From positions 62,001 through 126,000 of the forward strand of contig JABCYZ010000006.1 of assembly GCA_013289955.1 (NCBI GenBank): 64,000 bases of DNA. The letters are read 5' to 3'. Each line of letters starts with the position of its first letter. Position 1 is the stretch's first letter. Positions 46,734 to 59,929 of this stretch are shown here, in pieces. The notes below the pieces were generated by a model that worked only from the letters and a program-made list of their open reading frames with translations, was not told the DNA's origin and did not search any database. The translations under genes and the position numbers were made by a program. This DNA is from Acidobacteriota bacterium. Its GTDB lineage: Bacteria > Acidobacteriota > Terriglobia > Acidiferrales > UBA7541.

Positions 46734-47666
46734 CTAGGGGAAAGCGGCGCGGTTTCGCTGCCCTTTCTGCTGCAACCGCTCGATCTTCTGCAATTCCGAA
46801 ATCCCCCCTCGTGCGCCGAGCGCCTGGCAGTTCAGTCCAGCGGCCGCGCAAGCGAAGTCCAGGATGCGCTGCAACTCCCAACCCTTCAAGATGCCGTAGG
46901 AAAAGCCGGCGTGAAAGAGGTCGCCTGCGCCGGTGGTGTCCGCAACGCGGACCTTGTAGGAGGGCGAATACCAGAAACGGTGGCCGTCCCAGGCGAGGGC
47001 ACCGTCGATACCGAGCGTCGCACAAACCGCGCGGCATCCGTAGGTTCGCTTGAGCAATGGAAGAGCTTTCAGAAGATCGCGTTCGCCAGTAGCCGCCGTG
47101 GGCAAATCCCGGGAGGTAACCGGGTAATCGACGAGCGGGAGCAGCTTGGCGAGCTGGGAGGACCAGTGATCGAAATCGGCGACGACGGGGATGTTTTCTG
47201 AGCGGGCCCAGGAGGCGGCTTTGCGTGTGGTTAGAGGGTCATGGCCGTCAATATAGAGAAGGCGTGCGGAATTGACCCAACCTCTTCGGAGAAAAGAGGA
47301 CGGAATGGTGAGGCGCGGATCGCGGCGCCAAACCACGGTGCGTTCGCCCGACTGAGCTTCCACAAAAATGAAGGACATCTGACTGAGCGCTTTGGGCGCG
47401 CGGGAGAGATGGAAAGTGACGCGTTCGCGCCGAAGCTCGCGACGATGCAGCTCGGCGAAGTGATCGTCGCCGACGCAGCCGACGTAATGCGTGCGCAGCC
47501 CCCAACGCTGGCAAGCGATAACTGTGGTGGCAACCTGGCCGCCGAGCATGATCTGCGCGTTGAGCGTTTCGACCTTTGAGCCGAGGGAGGGGAACTGGGC
47601 CACCTGCAGGATGGTGTCGGCTGTGTTTTCGCCGATGCCGAGGATGTCGAATTTTTGCGCGCTCAT
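46734..47666 (-). CDS. PfkB-family carbohydrate kinase
   Basis: FDILGIGENTADTILQVAQFP; VRVADTTGAGDLFHAGFSYGIL. Confidence 0.92.
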   Translation of the reverse strand: MSAQKFDILGIGENTADTILQVAQFPSLGSKVETLNAQIMLGGQVATTVIACQRWGLRTHYVGCVGDDHFAELHRRELRRERVTFHLSRAPKALSQMSFIFVEAQSGERTVVWRRDPRLTIPSSFLRRGWVNSARLLYIDGHDPLTTRKAASWARSENIPVVADFDHWSSQLAKLLPLVDYPVTSRDLPTAATGERDLLKALPLLKRTYGCRAVCATLGIDGALAWDGHRFWYSPSYKVRVADTTGAGDLFHAGFSYGILKGWELQRILDFACAAAGLNCQALGARGGISELQKIERLQQKGQRNRAAFP

Positions 47667-48017
47667 ATGCCGACGTGCAGGGTAACGGAAGAAGAGGAAA
47701 ATGCAAAGCGAGTTCGAGCAGTACATGAGCGTCCGATAATTCGAGATACGGCGCGAGGTTAGTTAACAGAACGCGGCAGCCGCTGTTTTGCGCAAGATGC
47801 GGCGCTCGATGCTTATTTCAAGTCCGGTTTAAAGGGATGACGCACGCGCTCTCCCCTGCCTGCCGCAAGATTCTTTTTCCAGGAAGCGCTACGTAGACAT
47901 TGCGTGTCGCGAGCGTGTGTGGTAATTAATTTAGTCCTGCGTGTGCGCGCGAATCGGATGTGGCTCTGCAAGTAATTCTGCAAAGTGTCCGGGGTAGCGT
48001 CGGCGCGCCGACTGCCC

Positions 48018-48758
48018 ATGCCTGCCAGGGAAACGGAAGCAATCATTCTGAAGACCTTTTCGCTGGGAGAGGCCGACCGCCTGGTGAGTTTCTTCGGGCG
48101 GACGTCGGGACGGATGCGCGGTGTGGCCGCGGGCGCGCGGCGGATCAAGAATCGTTATGGCTCGACGCTGGAGATTCTTTCCCATGTCCAGCTATGGTAT
48201 ATCGAGAAAGAAACGCGCGACCTGGTGCGCATCCAGCAATGCGAACTGCTCGAATCGTTTCACAAGTCGCAAAGCGATTATGCGTTGAGCACCGGGTTGG
48301 CGGTGGTCAGCGAAGTCTCGGAGCAGGTTCTGCCCGATCACGAAGTGGCGGAATCCATGTTCCGGCTGTTGCTGCTTACGGTCAGGGAAATCGAACGTAC
48401 GGGGGCGTGGCAGTTCCCCTTGAGCTACTTCGCTTTCTGGACGGTGCGGCTTGGCGGATGGCTTCCGCAGTTCGATCGATGCGCCGCGTGCGGCGCGCCG
48501 TTCGGTTCGCAGCCAGCCTTTCATGCGCCATGGGAGGCGGGACTGCTTTGCGAGAAGTGCCGGCGGGGTGGCATGAAGCCGCTGCACCTGGCGGCGAGAC
48601 AACTTGCAGAACGATTCGCAGGAGAGAAGCTCGATAAGATGGAGTTTCTGCCGGCGATGCAACAGCCCGCTGCGGAATTGCGAGAAGCTTCCCTGAACTG
48701 GGTCGAGCACCACACGGAGAAGCCGCTCGCCACACGAAGACTTTTGGAGACCACTTGA
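48018..48758 (+). CDS. recO: DNA repair protein RecO
   Basis: [48 protein letters not shown]; zinc motif CAACGAPF...CEKCRRG. Confidence 0.93.
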   Translation: MPARETEAIILKTFSLGEADRLVSFFGRTSGRMRGVAAGARRIKNRYGSTLEILSHVQLWYIEKETRDLVRIQQCELLESFHKSQSDYALSTGLAVVSEVSEQVLPDHEVAESMFRLLLLTVREIERTGAWQFPLSYFAFWTVRLGGWLPQFDRCAACGAPFGSQPAFHAPWEAGLLCEKCRRGGMKPLHLAARQLAERFAGEKLDKMEFLPAMQQPAAELREASLNWVEHHTEKPLATRRLLETT

Positions 48759-49696
48759 TTGCTAAAGTAAAACTTGAGAAAAAATCAGTTGGCCTAAACT
48801 TTCAAGATTTAGTTTTGAAACTCTCAGACTTCTGGGTGAAGCAGGGATGTGTCTTGCAGCAGCCCTATGACGTGGAGGTGGGAGCGGGCACGATGCATCC
48901 GGAAACTTTTCTGCGCGTGCTGGGCCCCGCCGCGTACCGTGTGGCCTATGCGCAGCCTAGCCGTCGGCCCGCCGACGGCAGGTATGGCGAGAATCCCAAT
49001 CGTCTCTACAAGCACACACAGTTTCAAGTGATTCTAAAACCCTCGCCCGCCGACGTGCAGGATCTTTATCTCGAGAGTCTCGGCGCGATCGGGATCGTTT
49101 TGAAGGAGCACGACATCCGTTTCGAGGAAGACAATTGGGAATCGCCGACGCTGGGCGCCTGGGGTATCGGGTGGCAAGTGCTGCTGGATGGACTCGAGAT
49201 TACGCAGTTCACTTATTTCCAGCAGAGCGGCGGCATCGATCTCGATCCTATTTCCGTGGAGCTGACCTACGGCTTGGAACGTATTTGCGCGTTCCTGCAG
49301 AACGTCTCGAGCGTTTACGACCTGCGCTGGTCGGCAGACAAGACTTACGGGGAAATCCGCTTGGCCGAGGAGCAGCAATTCTCCGAGTACAGTTTCAATC
49401 GCAGCGACGCGAAGGCTATCCGCGCAGAGTTTGATCTTCACGAGAAACAAGCCAAGGAACTGCTGGATGGCTTCAGCTCGGCGGGGAAAGAGCGCGGTCG
49501 GTATCCCGTTCTTCCGGCCTACGACCACTGCCTGAAGTGCTCCAACCTGTTTAATCTGCTGGACGCGCGAGGCGTTATCTCGACAACGGAGCGCGCCGCG
49601 CTGATGGCCCGCGTTCGCGCCGTGGCCTGCCGAACAGCGGAGGCGTACCTTGAACAGATTGGTGGGCCGACGGTGCGCCGCGAGGTGCGAGCGTGA
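48755..49696 (+). CDS. glyQ: Glycyl-tRNA synthetase alpha subunit
   Basis: [46 protein letters not shown] start overlaps recO stop. Confidence 0.97.
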   Translation: MIAKVKLEKKSVGLNFQDLVLKLSDFWVKQGCVLQQPYDVEVGAGTMHPETFLRVLGPAAYRVAYAQPSRRPADGRYGENPNRLYKHTQFQVILKPSPADVQDLYLESLGAIGIVLKEHDIRFEEDNWESPTLGAWGIGWQVLLDGLEITQFTYFQQSGGIDLDPISVELTYGLERICAFLQNVSSVYDLRWSADKTYGEIRLAEEQQFSEYSFNRSDAKAIRAEFDLHEKQAKELLDGFSSAGKERGRYPVLPAYDHCLKCSNLFNLLDARGVISTTERAALMARVRAVACRTAEAYLEQIGGPTVRREVRA

Positions 49697-51846
49697 GCCC
49701 GGCAAAAGGAAAATTGACCGAAAAGAGAGTTGAAGTATTGCTTGAAGTTGGAAGTGAAGAGATTCCCGCCGGGATGCTGCCGAAGGCAGAAGAGGATCTG
49801 CGCGCGAATCTTGAAAAACTCCTGGCGGCAGAGAATCTTTCAGACGGCGTGACGGTAGAAACGTACAGCGCGCCAAGGCGCCTCGTCGCCGAGATCCGAG
49901 GCGTTCTGGAGAAGCAAGCAGATGTGGTGGCCGAAGTGACCGGGCCGCCGAAGACGGTAGCTTATGATGCGGTCGGCGAGCCGACGCGTGCCGCGTACAG
50001 CTTCGCGGAAAAGCAGGGGCTTGGGCTCAAGGATCTGTACACCGTCAAAACTCCCAAGGGAGAATATCTCGCGGCCAAGCAAACCAAGCGCGGACGAACG
50101 GCTGAGCAGATACTCGGCGAGATACTGCCGCGGGCCATTCACGATTTGTCCTGGCCGCGTTCGATGACCTGGACAGGTATCGACGGGGCGCGATTTATCC
50201 GCCCGATACGTTGGATCGTGGCGGTGGTGAATGGCAAGCCGCTGAAGTTCTCCTTCGCAGGAGTCGTGGCCGGAGACACGACTCTCGGCCATCGCTTCCT
50301 CGGCAAGGGCCCCTTCAGGGTAAGAGACTTCGCAGACTACGAGAAGAAGCTGAAGGCCAACGGCGTAATCGTGCGCCCGTCCGAGCGGCGGGAGAAGATC
50401 TCGAAGGAGTTGGCGGCGCATGCGAAAAGGTCGGGGTATCGTATTCATGAAGATGCGGACCTGCTGAAGCTGGTCACCTACCTGAACGAATGTCCCAGTG
50501 TGCTCGAAGGCGATTTCGATCCCCGGTACCTCGCGCTGCCCGATGAGATTCTGATCACGGTGATGCGTGGCCACCAGAAATATTTTGCCGTAGAGAAACG
50601 GGGCGGGGAAGTTGCGCCGCATTTTCTTGCGGTCATCAATCTGCCGAAAGATCCTAAGGGCTTGGTGCGCGCAGGGCACGAGCGCGTGTTAGGAGCGCGG
50701 CTGGCGGACGCGCAATTTTTCTGGGAGTCGGACCAGAGATGTCGGCTCGCCGACTATTTGCCGAAACTCGAGCGGGTGACCTATGAGTCGCGGCTCGGAA
50801 GTTATCGCGACAAGGTGGAACGGACGCGGGCAATTTCGCGATGGCTGACCGAAGAGTGGTTCAACCGGGGGATGTTGCAGGCCCATGTTGCCGAAGCCGA
50901 CCGGGCGGCGGAACTTTCAAAGTGTGATCTGGCCACAGAGATGGTTCAGGAGTTTACGGAGTTGCAGGGGATCGTCGGCGGACTTTACGCGCGCGCGCAG
51001 GGCGAATCGGATAGCGTCGCCGATGCGATCTATGATCACTACAGGCCTGTGGGGCTTCTCGATCCCATTCCGCGGAATCTGATTGGGTGCGCAGTCGGGC
51101 TCGCAGACAAGCTGGATTCCATCCTGGGATGCTTCGCAGTGGGTTTGGTTCCAACGGGCTCGAGCGATCCTTTTGCGTTGCGGCGCGCGGCCCTGGGGAT
51201 AGTCAAGATTATCTTGGAGCGCAAGCTGCCGGTCTCGCTGTCCCTGGCAGTTGGCGCGGCCGCTAAGGCTCTGTTGACAAATCCTCCAAAGAAGGGAGTC
51301 ACACCGGAGCAGGAAACACAGGTGCTGGATTTCCTGCTCGATCGCGCGAAGTTTGTGCTGCGCGAACGGGAGAAGTTTAGCTACGACGAAGTGAACGCCG
51401 TCTTTCGAGCCGGGGTCGATGACTTGGTGGATGCGCACAAGCGGCTCATGGCCCTCAGAGCCATCCGCAAGTCGAAGAACTTCGAGCCGCTGGCCGTCTC
51501 TTTCAAACGCATCCGGAATATTCTGGAAAAATCGAATTTCAAGAAGGACGAAGTCGCGGCGATCCAGACGGACTTGTTCGAGAGCGGTGCAGAGAGAGAG
51601 TTGTTCGCCGCCGTGCGATCGGCGGCATCTAAAGTTCAGGCAGAGAAGCGCGCGGGAAGATATCAAGAAGCACTTGAAGTCGTGGCGGGGCTCCGCAAAG
51701 CGGTTGACGATTTCTTTGAGCAGGTCATGGTGATGGCGGAAAACGAAGCGGTGCGGAGAAATCGGCTCGCACTGCTGTCGGAAATTCTGCGGGAGTTCAC
51801 GACGATCGCGGATTTTTCAGAACTGGGTGGGGAGGAACGGCGATAG
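49693..51846 (+). CDS. glyS: Glycyl-tRNA synthetase beta subunit
   Basis: [51 protein letters not shown]; 4-bp overlap with glyQ. Confidence 0.96.
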   Translation: MSPAKGKLTEKRVEVLLEVGSEEIPAGMLPKAEEDLRANLEKLLAAENLSDGVTVETYSAPRRLVAEIRGVLEKQADVVAEVTGPPKTVAYDAVGEPTRAAYSFAEKQGLGLKDLYTVKTPKGEYLAAKQTKRGRTAEQILGEILPRAIHDLSWPRSMTWTGIDGARFIRPIRWIVAVVNGKPLKFSFAGVVAGDTTLGHRFLGKGPFRVRDFADYEKKLKANGVIVRPSERREKISKELAAHAKRSGYRIHEDADLLKLVTYLNECPSVLEGDFDPRYLALPDEILITVMRGHQKYFAVEKRGGEVAPHFLAVINLPKDPKGLVRAGHERVLGARLADAQFFWESDQRCRLADYLPKLERVTYESRLGSYRDKVERTRAISRWLTEEWFNRGMLQAHVAEADRAAELSKCDLATEMVQEFTELQGIVGGLYARAQGESDSVADAIYDHYRPVGLLDPIPRNLIGCAVGLADKLDSILGCFAVGLVPTGSSDPFALRRAALGIVKIILERKLPVSLSLAVGAAAKALLTNPPKKGVTPEQETQVLDFLLDRAKFVLREREKFSYDEVNAVFRAGVDDLVDAHKRLMALRAIRKSKNFEPLAVSFKRIRNILEKSNFKKDEVAAIQTDLFESGAERELFAAVRSAASKVQAEKRAGRYQEALEVVAGLRKAVDDFFEQVMVMAENEAVRRNRLALLSEILREFTTIADFSELGGEERR

Positions 51847-51978
51847 AGAAGATAAAGTTTTGCTTTAGGTTCCCGGAAATAACCGGAGTCGGCGTGCCGA
51901 CAAGTCCTTATGGTCGCCGTACAGATGGGCAGTCGAAGAGAAATTTTCAAAATTCAAAAACGACAAGCGAGGAACACC

Positions 51979-54708
<2,730 letters not shown>

Positions 54709-54790
54709 TCGCTCAACACAGATGTAAAGTAATGCTCGAAGTCTGTCGGCACGCAGACAACTCAAGCAATGTCTCTGCTTCGGCGATTTT

Positions 54791-57121
54791 TTAGGTCGGC
54801 ATTTTGAAGAAGAAGTAGAGGCCCAGAAAAAAGAAGGTAATGTCGGTGGACCATGCGGCGAGAAGCGGCGGCAATTGTCCGACGCCGCCCATGGCTTCGA
54901 GCAGGCGAGCCGCTGTCCAGTAAACAATTCCAATGGCCACACCGAGCGCCACTCCTCCGACCGCGCCGCGCGTGCCGACGAGCAGAGCGAAGGGAATTGC
55001 CAGCAACATGCTGACCGGAGCGATGAGCGGGAAGGCCAGCTTGACGTGCCATTGCACGGTGAGGTTGGCGACGTCAAATCCCGCCTTGCGCAGCTCATCA
55101 ATGTAGCGCCGCAGCGCCCCCCAGCTCATCTGGGAAGCCTGGCGCACCTCGCGATTAAAATAGCTGGGCGGCTCAGAGAGCTCTGGCAGCGACGTGACCG
55201 GGAAGCGTTCATAGCGGGCGATGGTGCCATCGGCGAAATCGCGTACCCAGCCGCCTTCGAGAACCCAGACTTTCTGCGAATCGGACCACGTGGCGCGTGT
55301 AGCAAAGATCCGTCGCCGCATTTGAAAGGTCGCCGGGTCGAGTTCGACCACGCTTAGGCCTCCAAAAAGGTTTTGCGTGGGATCAAACAGGTCGTAGTTG
55401 TAGATCTTCTCGTCATTCCCAAAAATCCACCGCTGCGGATGCGCATAGGTCTGCGCCGGGCGGCCCTTGATCTGGTTTCTCAGCGCGTCTTGCCGTTGGT
55501 TGGCGTAGGGAAGATAGGTTTCATCGAGCACGATCATGCTGGCGGCAAGGGCCAGTCCGGCGAAAAGCAGGGGCACCGCCAACCGGTAAAGGCTAATGCC
55601 GCTGGCTTTGCAGGCCACGATTTCGTTGTTTTTGCTCATTACGCCGAGCGTGACCAGAACGGCAACGAGCGCAGCCAGCGGGGCCAGGTTGTAAACGAGA
55701 TACGGAGTCAGATAACGGAAATAGTCCACGACGATCAGAAATGGCACGCGATGGCGCGCGATGTCATCGAGCAGCTCGAAGAAAGTGAAGGTTTCGAACA
55801 AGAAAATGAAAGCGGCCATCAGCAAGGCGAAATGAAAAAAGAAACGCCGCAGCAGGTATATATCCATCAAGCGAGGGAAGCTGCCGCTGGTATGCACACC
55901 GTTCTCTTGCGGCTCAATGACGCCGTTGGGAATGCGGACAACTGCTATGGCGGCCGCGCGAGCACGCGCTTTCCGGCGGCGCAGCAATCTTGCCCAGCTG
56001 CGGAAGCGCACCAGGGGATTCAGCCAGCGGCTTTCGCCTCGGAATTGCTCCATGCGGGGAAGCAGGGCCAGTCCAAGAATGGCCAGCAGGATATTTGCGC
56101 CCCAGATTCCTAGAGAAGGCGGCAGCGTCGCTTGGCGCGCAAAGCCGGCGCCAATCACCGTAAGCAGGTAGTACGAGGCAATGATGATGACCGCAATGAG
56201 CGAGCCAGCCGCTCGTCCGCCGCGTCGCGGCTGCGCGCCAAGCGGCACGGCAATCAGGGCGAAGGCCAGGCATGCCACGGGAAAGGCCAGCCGGCGATGC
56301 AGCTCGACGCGCGCTTCGCGCCAGTTGGAGTCATGCGAGTTAAGCAGCTCTTCGAGAGAACGCTCGGAATTACTGAGTTCGCGTGGCTGCGCGGGCACGA
56401 GGCCATTCACCTCGAGAGGCCAATCACTCTGGCCGAACGACGTCACGGAGTAGCGATCGGGATCCTCCCGCGAAAATTCGTGCGTGCTGCCGCCCTTCAA
56501 GTGAAGCTCCAGCTTGCCCTCTTTGGCCTCGGCAATTACAATCGCATTCTCCGCCAGGGTGAGTTGCGAGCCGTTCTCTCCTCCGGCTTCAGCGAGAAAT
56601 ACGCCGTGCCATTGCGTGCCGCTGGCAGACACGTCGTTGACGTAAAGAACCAGTTTGGGGAAGCGCTCGTCGAAGACACGGGGCTGCACAGCGAAAGAGG
56701 CCTGGGAAGCAAGCAGATCGGTTTCAAGGCTCCGGTATTTATGGAACGCCATCGGGCCGAGCCAAACGGTCATAGAAAGCGTGACGAGGGCACCGCTGAC
56801 GGCGAGAACGCCAACCGGCAGGAGAATGCGGCGGCGTCCGATGCCCAGAGCCGTCAAGGCGATAATTTCGCTGTCCGCGGACATACGGCCAAGGCCCAGA
56901 AGCACGCCGATCAGTACGGCCATGGGGAGCGTGAACGTGAAGACGCCGGGGAAGATGCACAAGAAAAGCTCAAGGATTTGCGTTCCCGAGCCGCTATGAC
57001 GGACAAACAGCTCCATCAATCGAACAAGCTGTGGCACGAAAAAAACGAAAGTAAATACGGCAAGTCCGAGGAGTGCGTGACGAAAAACTTCACGAACGAT
57101 ATAACGGTCCAGGATGCGCAT
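54791..57121 (-). CDS. LptF-LptG fused LPS-export permease
   Basis: Two YjgP/YjgQ-type permease halves in one ORF: MRILDRYIVREVFRHALLGLAVFTFVF... and MDIYLLRRFFFHFALLMAAFIFLFETFTFFELLDD... Confidence 0.92.
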   Translation of the reverse strand: MRILDRYIVREVFRHALLGLAVFTFVFFVPQLVRLMELFVRHSGSGTQILELFLCIFPGVFTFTLPMAVLIGVLLGLGRMSADSEIIALTALGIGRRRILLPVGVLAVSGALVTLSMTVWLGPMAFHKYRSLETDLLASQASFAVQPRVFDERFPKLVLYVNDVSASGTQWHGVFLAEAGGENGSQLTLAENAIVIAEAKEGKLELHLKGGSTHEFSREDPDRYSVTSFGQSDWPLEVNGLVPAQPRELSNSERSLEELLNSHDSNWREARVELHRRLAFPVACLAFALIAVPLGAQPRRGGRAAGSLIAVIIIASYYLLTVIGAGFARQATLPPSLGIWGANILLAILGLALLPRMEQFRGESRWLNPLVRFRSWARLLRRRKARARAAAIAVVRIPNGVIEPQENGVHTSGSFPRLMDIYLLRRFFFHFALLMAAFIFLFETFTFFELLDDIARHRVPFLIVVDYFRYLTPYLVYNLAPLAALVAVLVTLGVMSKNNEIVACKASGISLYRLAVPLLFAGLALAASMIVLDETYLPYANQRQDALRNQIKGRPAQTYAHPQRWIFGNDEKIYNYDLFDPTQNLFGGLSVVELDPATFQMRRRIFATRATWSDSQKVWVLEGGWVRDFADGTIARYERFPVTSLPELSEPPSYFNREVRQASQMSWGALRRYIDELRKAGFDVANLTVQWHVKLAFPLIAPVSMLLAIPFALLVGTRGAVGGVALGVAIGIVYWTAARLLEAMGGVGQLPPLLAAWSTDITFFFLGLYFFFKMPT

Positions 57122-57177
57122 GGCGCGAACCGTGAGTGTAACACGGCAATGCAGCCGCTACTTGAAAGAGAGTGGCA

Positions 57178-59379
57178 ATGAATCGTGTGCATGTAGTGCT
57201 TTTGTGGCACATGCATCAGCCGCAATACCGGGACCCGGAAACCGGCAGGTATGTCCTGGCTTGGACGCGGCTCCACGCGCTCAAGGATTATTGGGGCATG
57301 GTGGCGATGCTCAAGGAATTCCCGAAGTTTCACGCCACCTTCAATGTGGTGCCTTCTCTCGGCATGCAGCTCGAGGAATATGCCAGCGGGGAGTTCAACG
57401 AGCCGTGGTTTTCTTTGGCTTTCAAGCCAGCCGAGGACTTAACGCGGGAAGACAAAGCGGAGATTCTGGCGCGGGCATTTCAGGTGAATCACGAGCGGCT
57501 GATGTCGCGGTGGCCACGTTTTGTTGAGCTGTATGAATGGGCACAGCCTGCGGGAGGCGCGCAGGCGCAAGTGTCGTTTACCCAGCGGGACTGGCGCGAC
57601 CTGCAATTGCTCTCGCAGTTGGCGTGGATGGAAGAGACATGGTTCGAGAAAGATTCCGTCGTCAGCCGGCTGGCGAACAGAGGAAAGGAGTTCACGGAAA
57701 GAGACAAGGCCGCGCTTAAGGCGAAACAGCTGGAATTACTCGGTTTGGTTTTGCCGGAGTATCGCGCTGTGGCACAGACAGGCCAGATTGAGCTCAGCAC
57801 CACGCCGTTTTACCACCCCATCCTTCCACTGATCTGCGATTCCGATATCGCTCGCGTGGCCAATCCCGGCACGCCGCTGCCGCGCCGCGCCTACCGTCAT
57901 CCCGAAGATGCGCGCGAACAATTGCGGCGCGCCTCGGCTTATCACGAGCGCGTGTTCGGAGCGAAGCCGACCGGACTCTGGCCTTCGGAAGGGTCCGTTT
58001 CCGATCAGGCTTTGGCCATCGCCGCCGAGGAAGGCTTTCAGTGGTTCGGCACGGATGAAGGCGTGCTCGGAAGAACGTTGAACGCCGGATTCTTTCGCGA
58101 TGCAAAGGGCGTCCCAGCGAATGCGGACCGTTTGTACAAGCCGCTGCGCGTGCAGCTTGGCGGCAAACCCATGACTGGATTGTTCCGCGATCACCATCTT
58201 TCCGATCTCATCGGTTTTGTTTACAGCCGCATGAATGGCAAAGATGCCGCCGCGGATTTGCACGGCCGGCTTCGCGAACTTGGCGAGCGCGTGCAGACTT
58301 CCGAACCTCTGACGGTTTGCCTGTTTCTCGACGGCGAAAACGCCTGGGAATATTATCCGGGGAACGGCCGAGAGTTTTTGCGTGAATTCTACGGCCGCAT
58401 CCAGGCCGATCAGGACTTTCGAGCGCTCACAGCGACGGAAGCGATCCCCGCCGCCGGCCTTGTCCCCACCAATGCGGGAATCTTCCCCGCTTCCTGGATC
58501 AACGCGAATTTCGATGTGTGGATCGGGCACAGCGAAGACGTTGCCGCCTGGGAGCTGCTCTGGGACGCCCGAGAAGCCTATGGCCGGGCCGTGGATGCCC
58601 GGAATCAAGGCCGCGACGGTGCACCAACGGAAACCGCCCTTGCAGAAGCGTTGGAATCCTTGCTGGCTGCCGAAGGCAGCGATTGGTGCTGGTGGTATGG
58701 TCCGGAACACAGCACGGCGAATGATGCAGAGTTCGATGCTCTCTATCGAAAGCATTTGACGGCCGTTTACTTGGCACTCGGGCAGGTGGCCCCGCAAGAA
58801 TTGGCGAAGCCCATAAAACGCCAACCGGAACACGCGCTGCAACTGGCACCGACGGGCTTTCTAAAAATCGCGGTCGATGGACGAGACACGACCTATTTCG
58901 AATGGCTTGGCGCAGGCCTCTACTCGCCCGAACGACGCGGCGGCGCGATGCACGGTCGCACCTTTTACCTTCATGAACTACGTTATGGTTTCGAGGAGGG
59001 GCGTTTCTGCGTGCGTGTGGACCCGTTCCTTGATCTTCTAGGAGAACTTGAAGATTCGGAATTCCGCATCACCATCGGCGGCGCCGAGGAAATTAACATC
59101 GTCGTGAAGCTTGTGCGCGGCCACTTGCAGGAATTCGCGGTGGAAAAGGGGCGGCTCTGCCTCCTGAATCCGAAGAGTGTGGCCGAAGCTTCTTTTGACC
59201 GCATTCTCGAAGTCGCCATTCAGCGCAGCGAGCTCCTTCTGAAGGGGCAGACCAAGCTGAAGCTCGGGGTCGCCCTTTGGCACGGCGGTTTGCCCGTGGA
59301 TGTTCTCCCCGCCGAAGGCTTTCTCGAAGTCCATCTCGGCGAAGACCACTCCGCTTGGTCGCCTGAAGAAAATTCCTGA
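57178..59379 (+). CDS. Glycoside hydrolase family 57 protein
   Basis: VHVVLLWHMHQPQYRDPETGRYVLAWTRLHALKDY, HATFNVVPSL, PTGLWPSEGSVSD, FQWFGTDEGVL. Confidence 0.93.
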   Translation: MNRVHVVLLWHMHQPQYRDPETGRYVLAWTRLHALKDYWGMVAMLKEFPKFHATFNVVPSLGMQLEEYASGEFNEPWFSLAFKPAEDLTREDKAEILARAFQVNHERLMSRWPRFVELYEWAQPAGGAQAQVSFTQRDWRDLQLLSQLAWMEETWFEKDSVVSRLANRGKEFTERDKAALKAKQLELLGLVLPEYRAVAQTGQIELSTTPFYHPILPLICDSDIARVANPGTPLPRRAYRHPEDAREQLRRASAYHERVFGAKPTGLWPSEGSVSDQALAIAAEEGFQWFGTDEGVLGRTLNAGFFRDAKGVPANADRLYKPLRVQLGGKPMTGLFRDHHLSDLIGFVYSRMNGKDAAADLHGRLRELGERVQTSEPLTVCLFLDGENAWEYYPGNGREFLREFYGRIQADQDFRALTATEAIPAAGLVPTNAGIFPASWINANFDVWIGHSEDVAAWELLWDAREAYGRAVDARNQGRDGAPTETALAEALESLLAAEGSDWCWWYGPEHSTANDAEFDALYRKHLTAVYLALGQVAPQELAKPIKRQPEHALQLAPTGFLKIAVDGRDTTYFEWLGAGLYSPERRGGAMHGRTFYLHELRYGFEEGRFCVRVDPFLDLLGELEDSEFRITIGGAEEINIVVKLVRGHLQEFAVEKGRLCLLNPKSVAEASFDRILEVAIQRSELLLKGQTKLKLGVALWHGGLPVDVLPAEGFLEVHLGEDHSAWSPEENS

Positions 59380-59503
59380 CACGCACTTTCTGGACTGCAT
59401 ACCCGGCCGGCTCCGGGAGCCGTGGTCTTCGATCTTGCCGGCCCCGATCACCTTCAAGAGTGCAAAGGGCGCGTCGCGCTCTGGTAGCCACGCTTCTTTC
59501 TCC

Positions 59504-59532
59504 TTGACAGTCTAGGAGACTCCGGCTAGATT
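59504..59532 (+). promoter_or_regulatory. Promoter of the padR-ADOP operon
   Basis: TTGACA - 17 nt - TAGATT, overlapped by CTAG-rich repeats. Confidence 0.6.
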
Positions 59533-59587
59533 CCTAGTTCGTCTAGGAGAAGAGTGGAACAGGCCCGAGCCTCTTCCAACCGCGCCT

Positions 59588-59929
59588 ATGGATAAACAAC
59601 TCGACCTTCTGCAAGGCACGCTGGATATGCTGATCCTTAAAGCCGTCTCCCTCGGTCCGTTGCATGGGTACGGCATCCTCCTGCGTATCCAGCAAATCTC
59701 GAAAGACCGCCTCGAAATCCAGCAAGGCTCGCTCTACCCCGCGCTTTACCGGCTAGAGCACCAGGGCTGGATCGCCAGCGAATGGGGCGAGTCCGAAAAC
59801 AAGCGCAAAGCCAAATACTACACGCTGACCGCCGCCGGGAAGGGCCGGTTGCAAGCCGAAACCGACAACTGGAACAGCATGGCTGACGTCATCCGGGGAA
59901 TTCTGGGCACCAAACCCGAGGAAGTATGA
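59588..59929 (+). CDS. PadR-family transcriptional regulator
   Basis: [82 protein letters not shown]. Confidence 0.96.
   Translation: MDKQLDLLQGTLDMLILKAVSLGPLHGYGILLRIQQISKDRLEIQQGSLYPALYRLEHQGWIASEWGESENKRKAKYYTLTAAGKGRLQAETDNWNSMADVIRGILGTKPEEV

Noticed and set aside
47960-48637. 225-aa plus-strand ORF
   Set aside because: Out of frame with recO, which has clear motifs in the overlapping frame.
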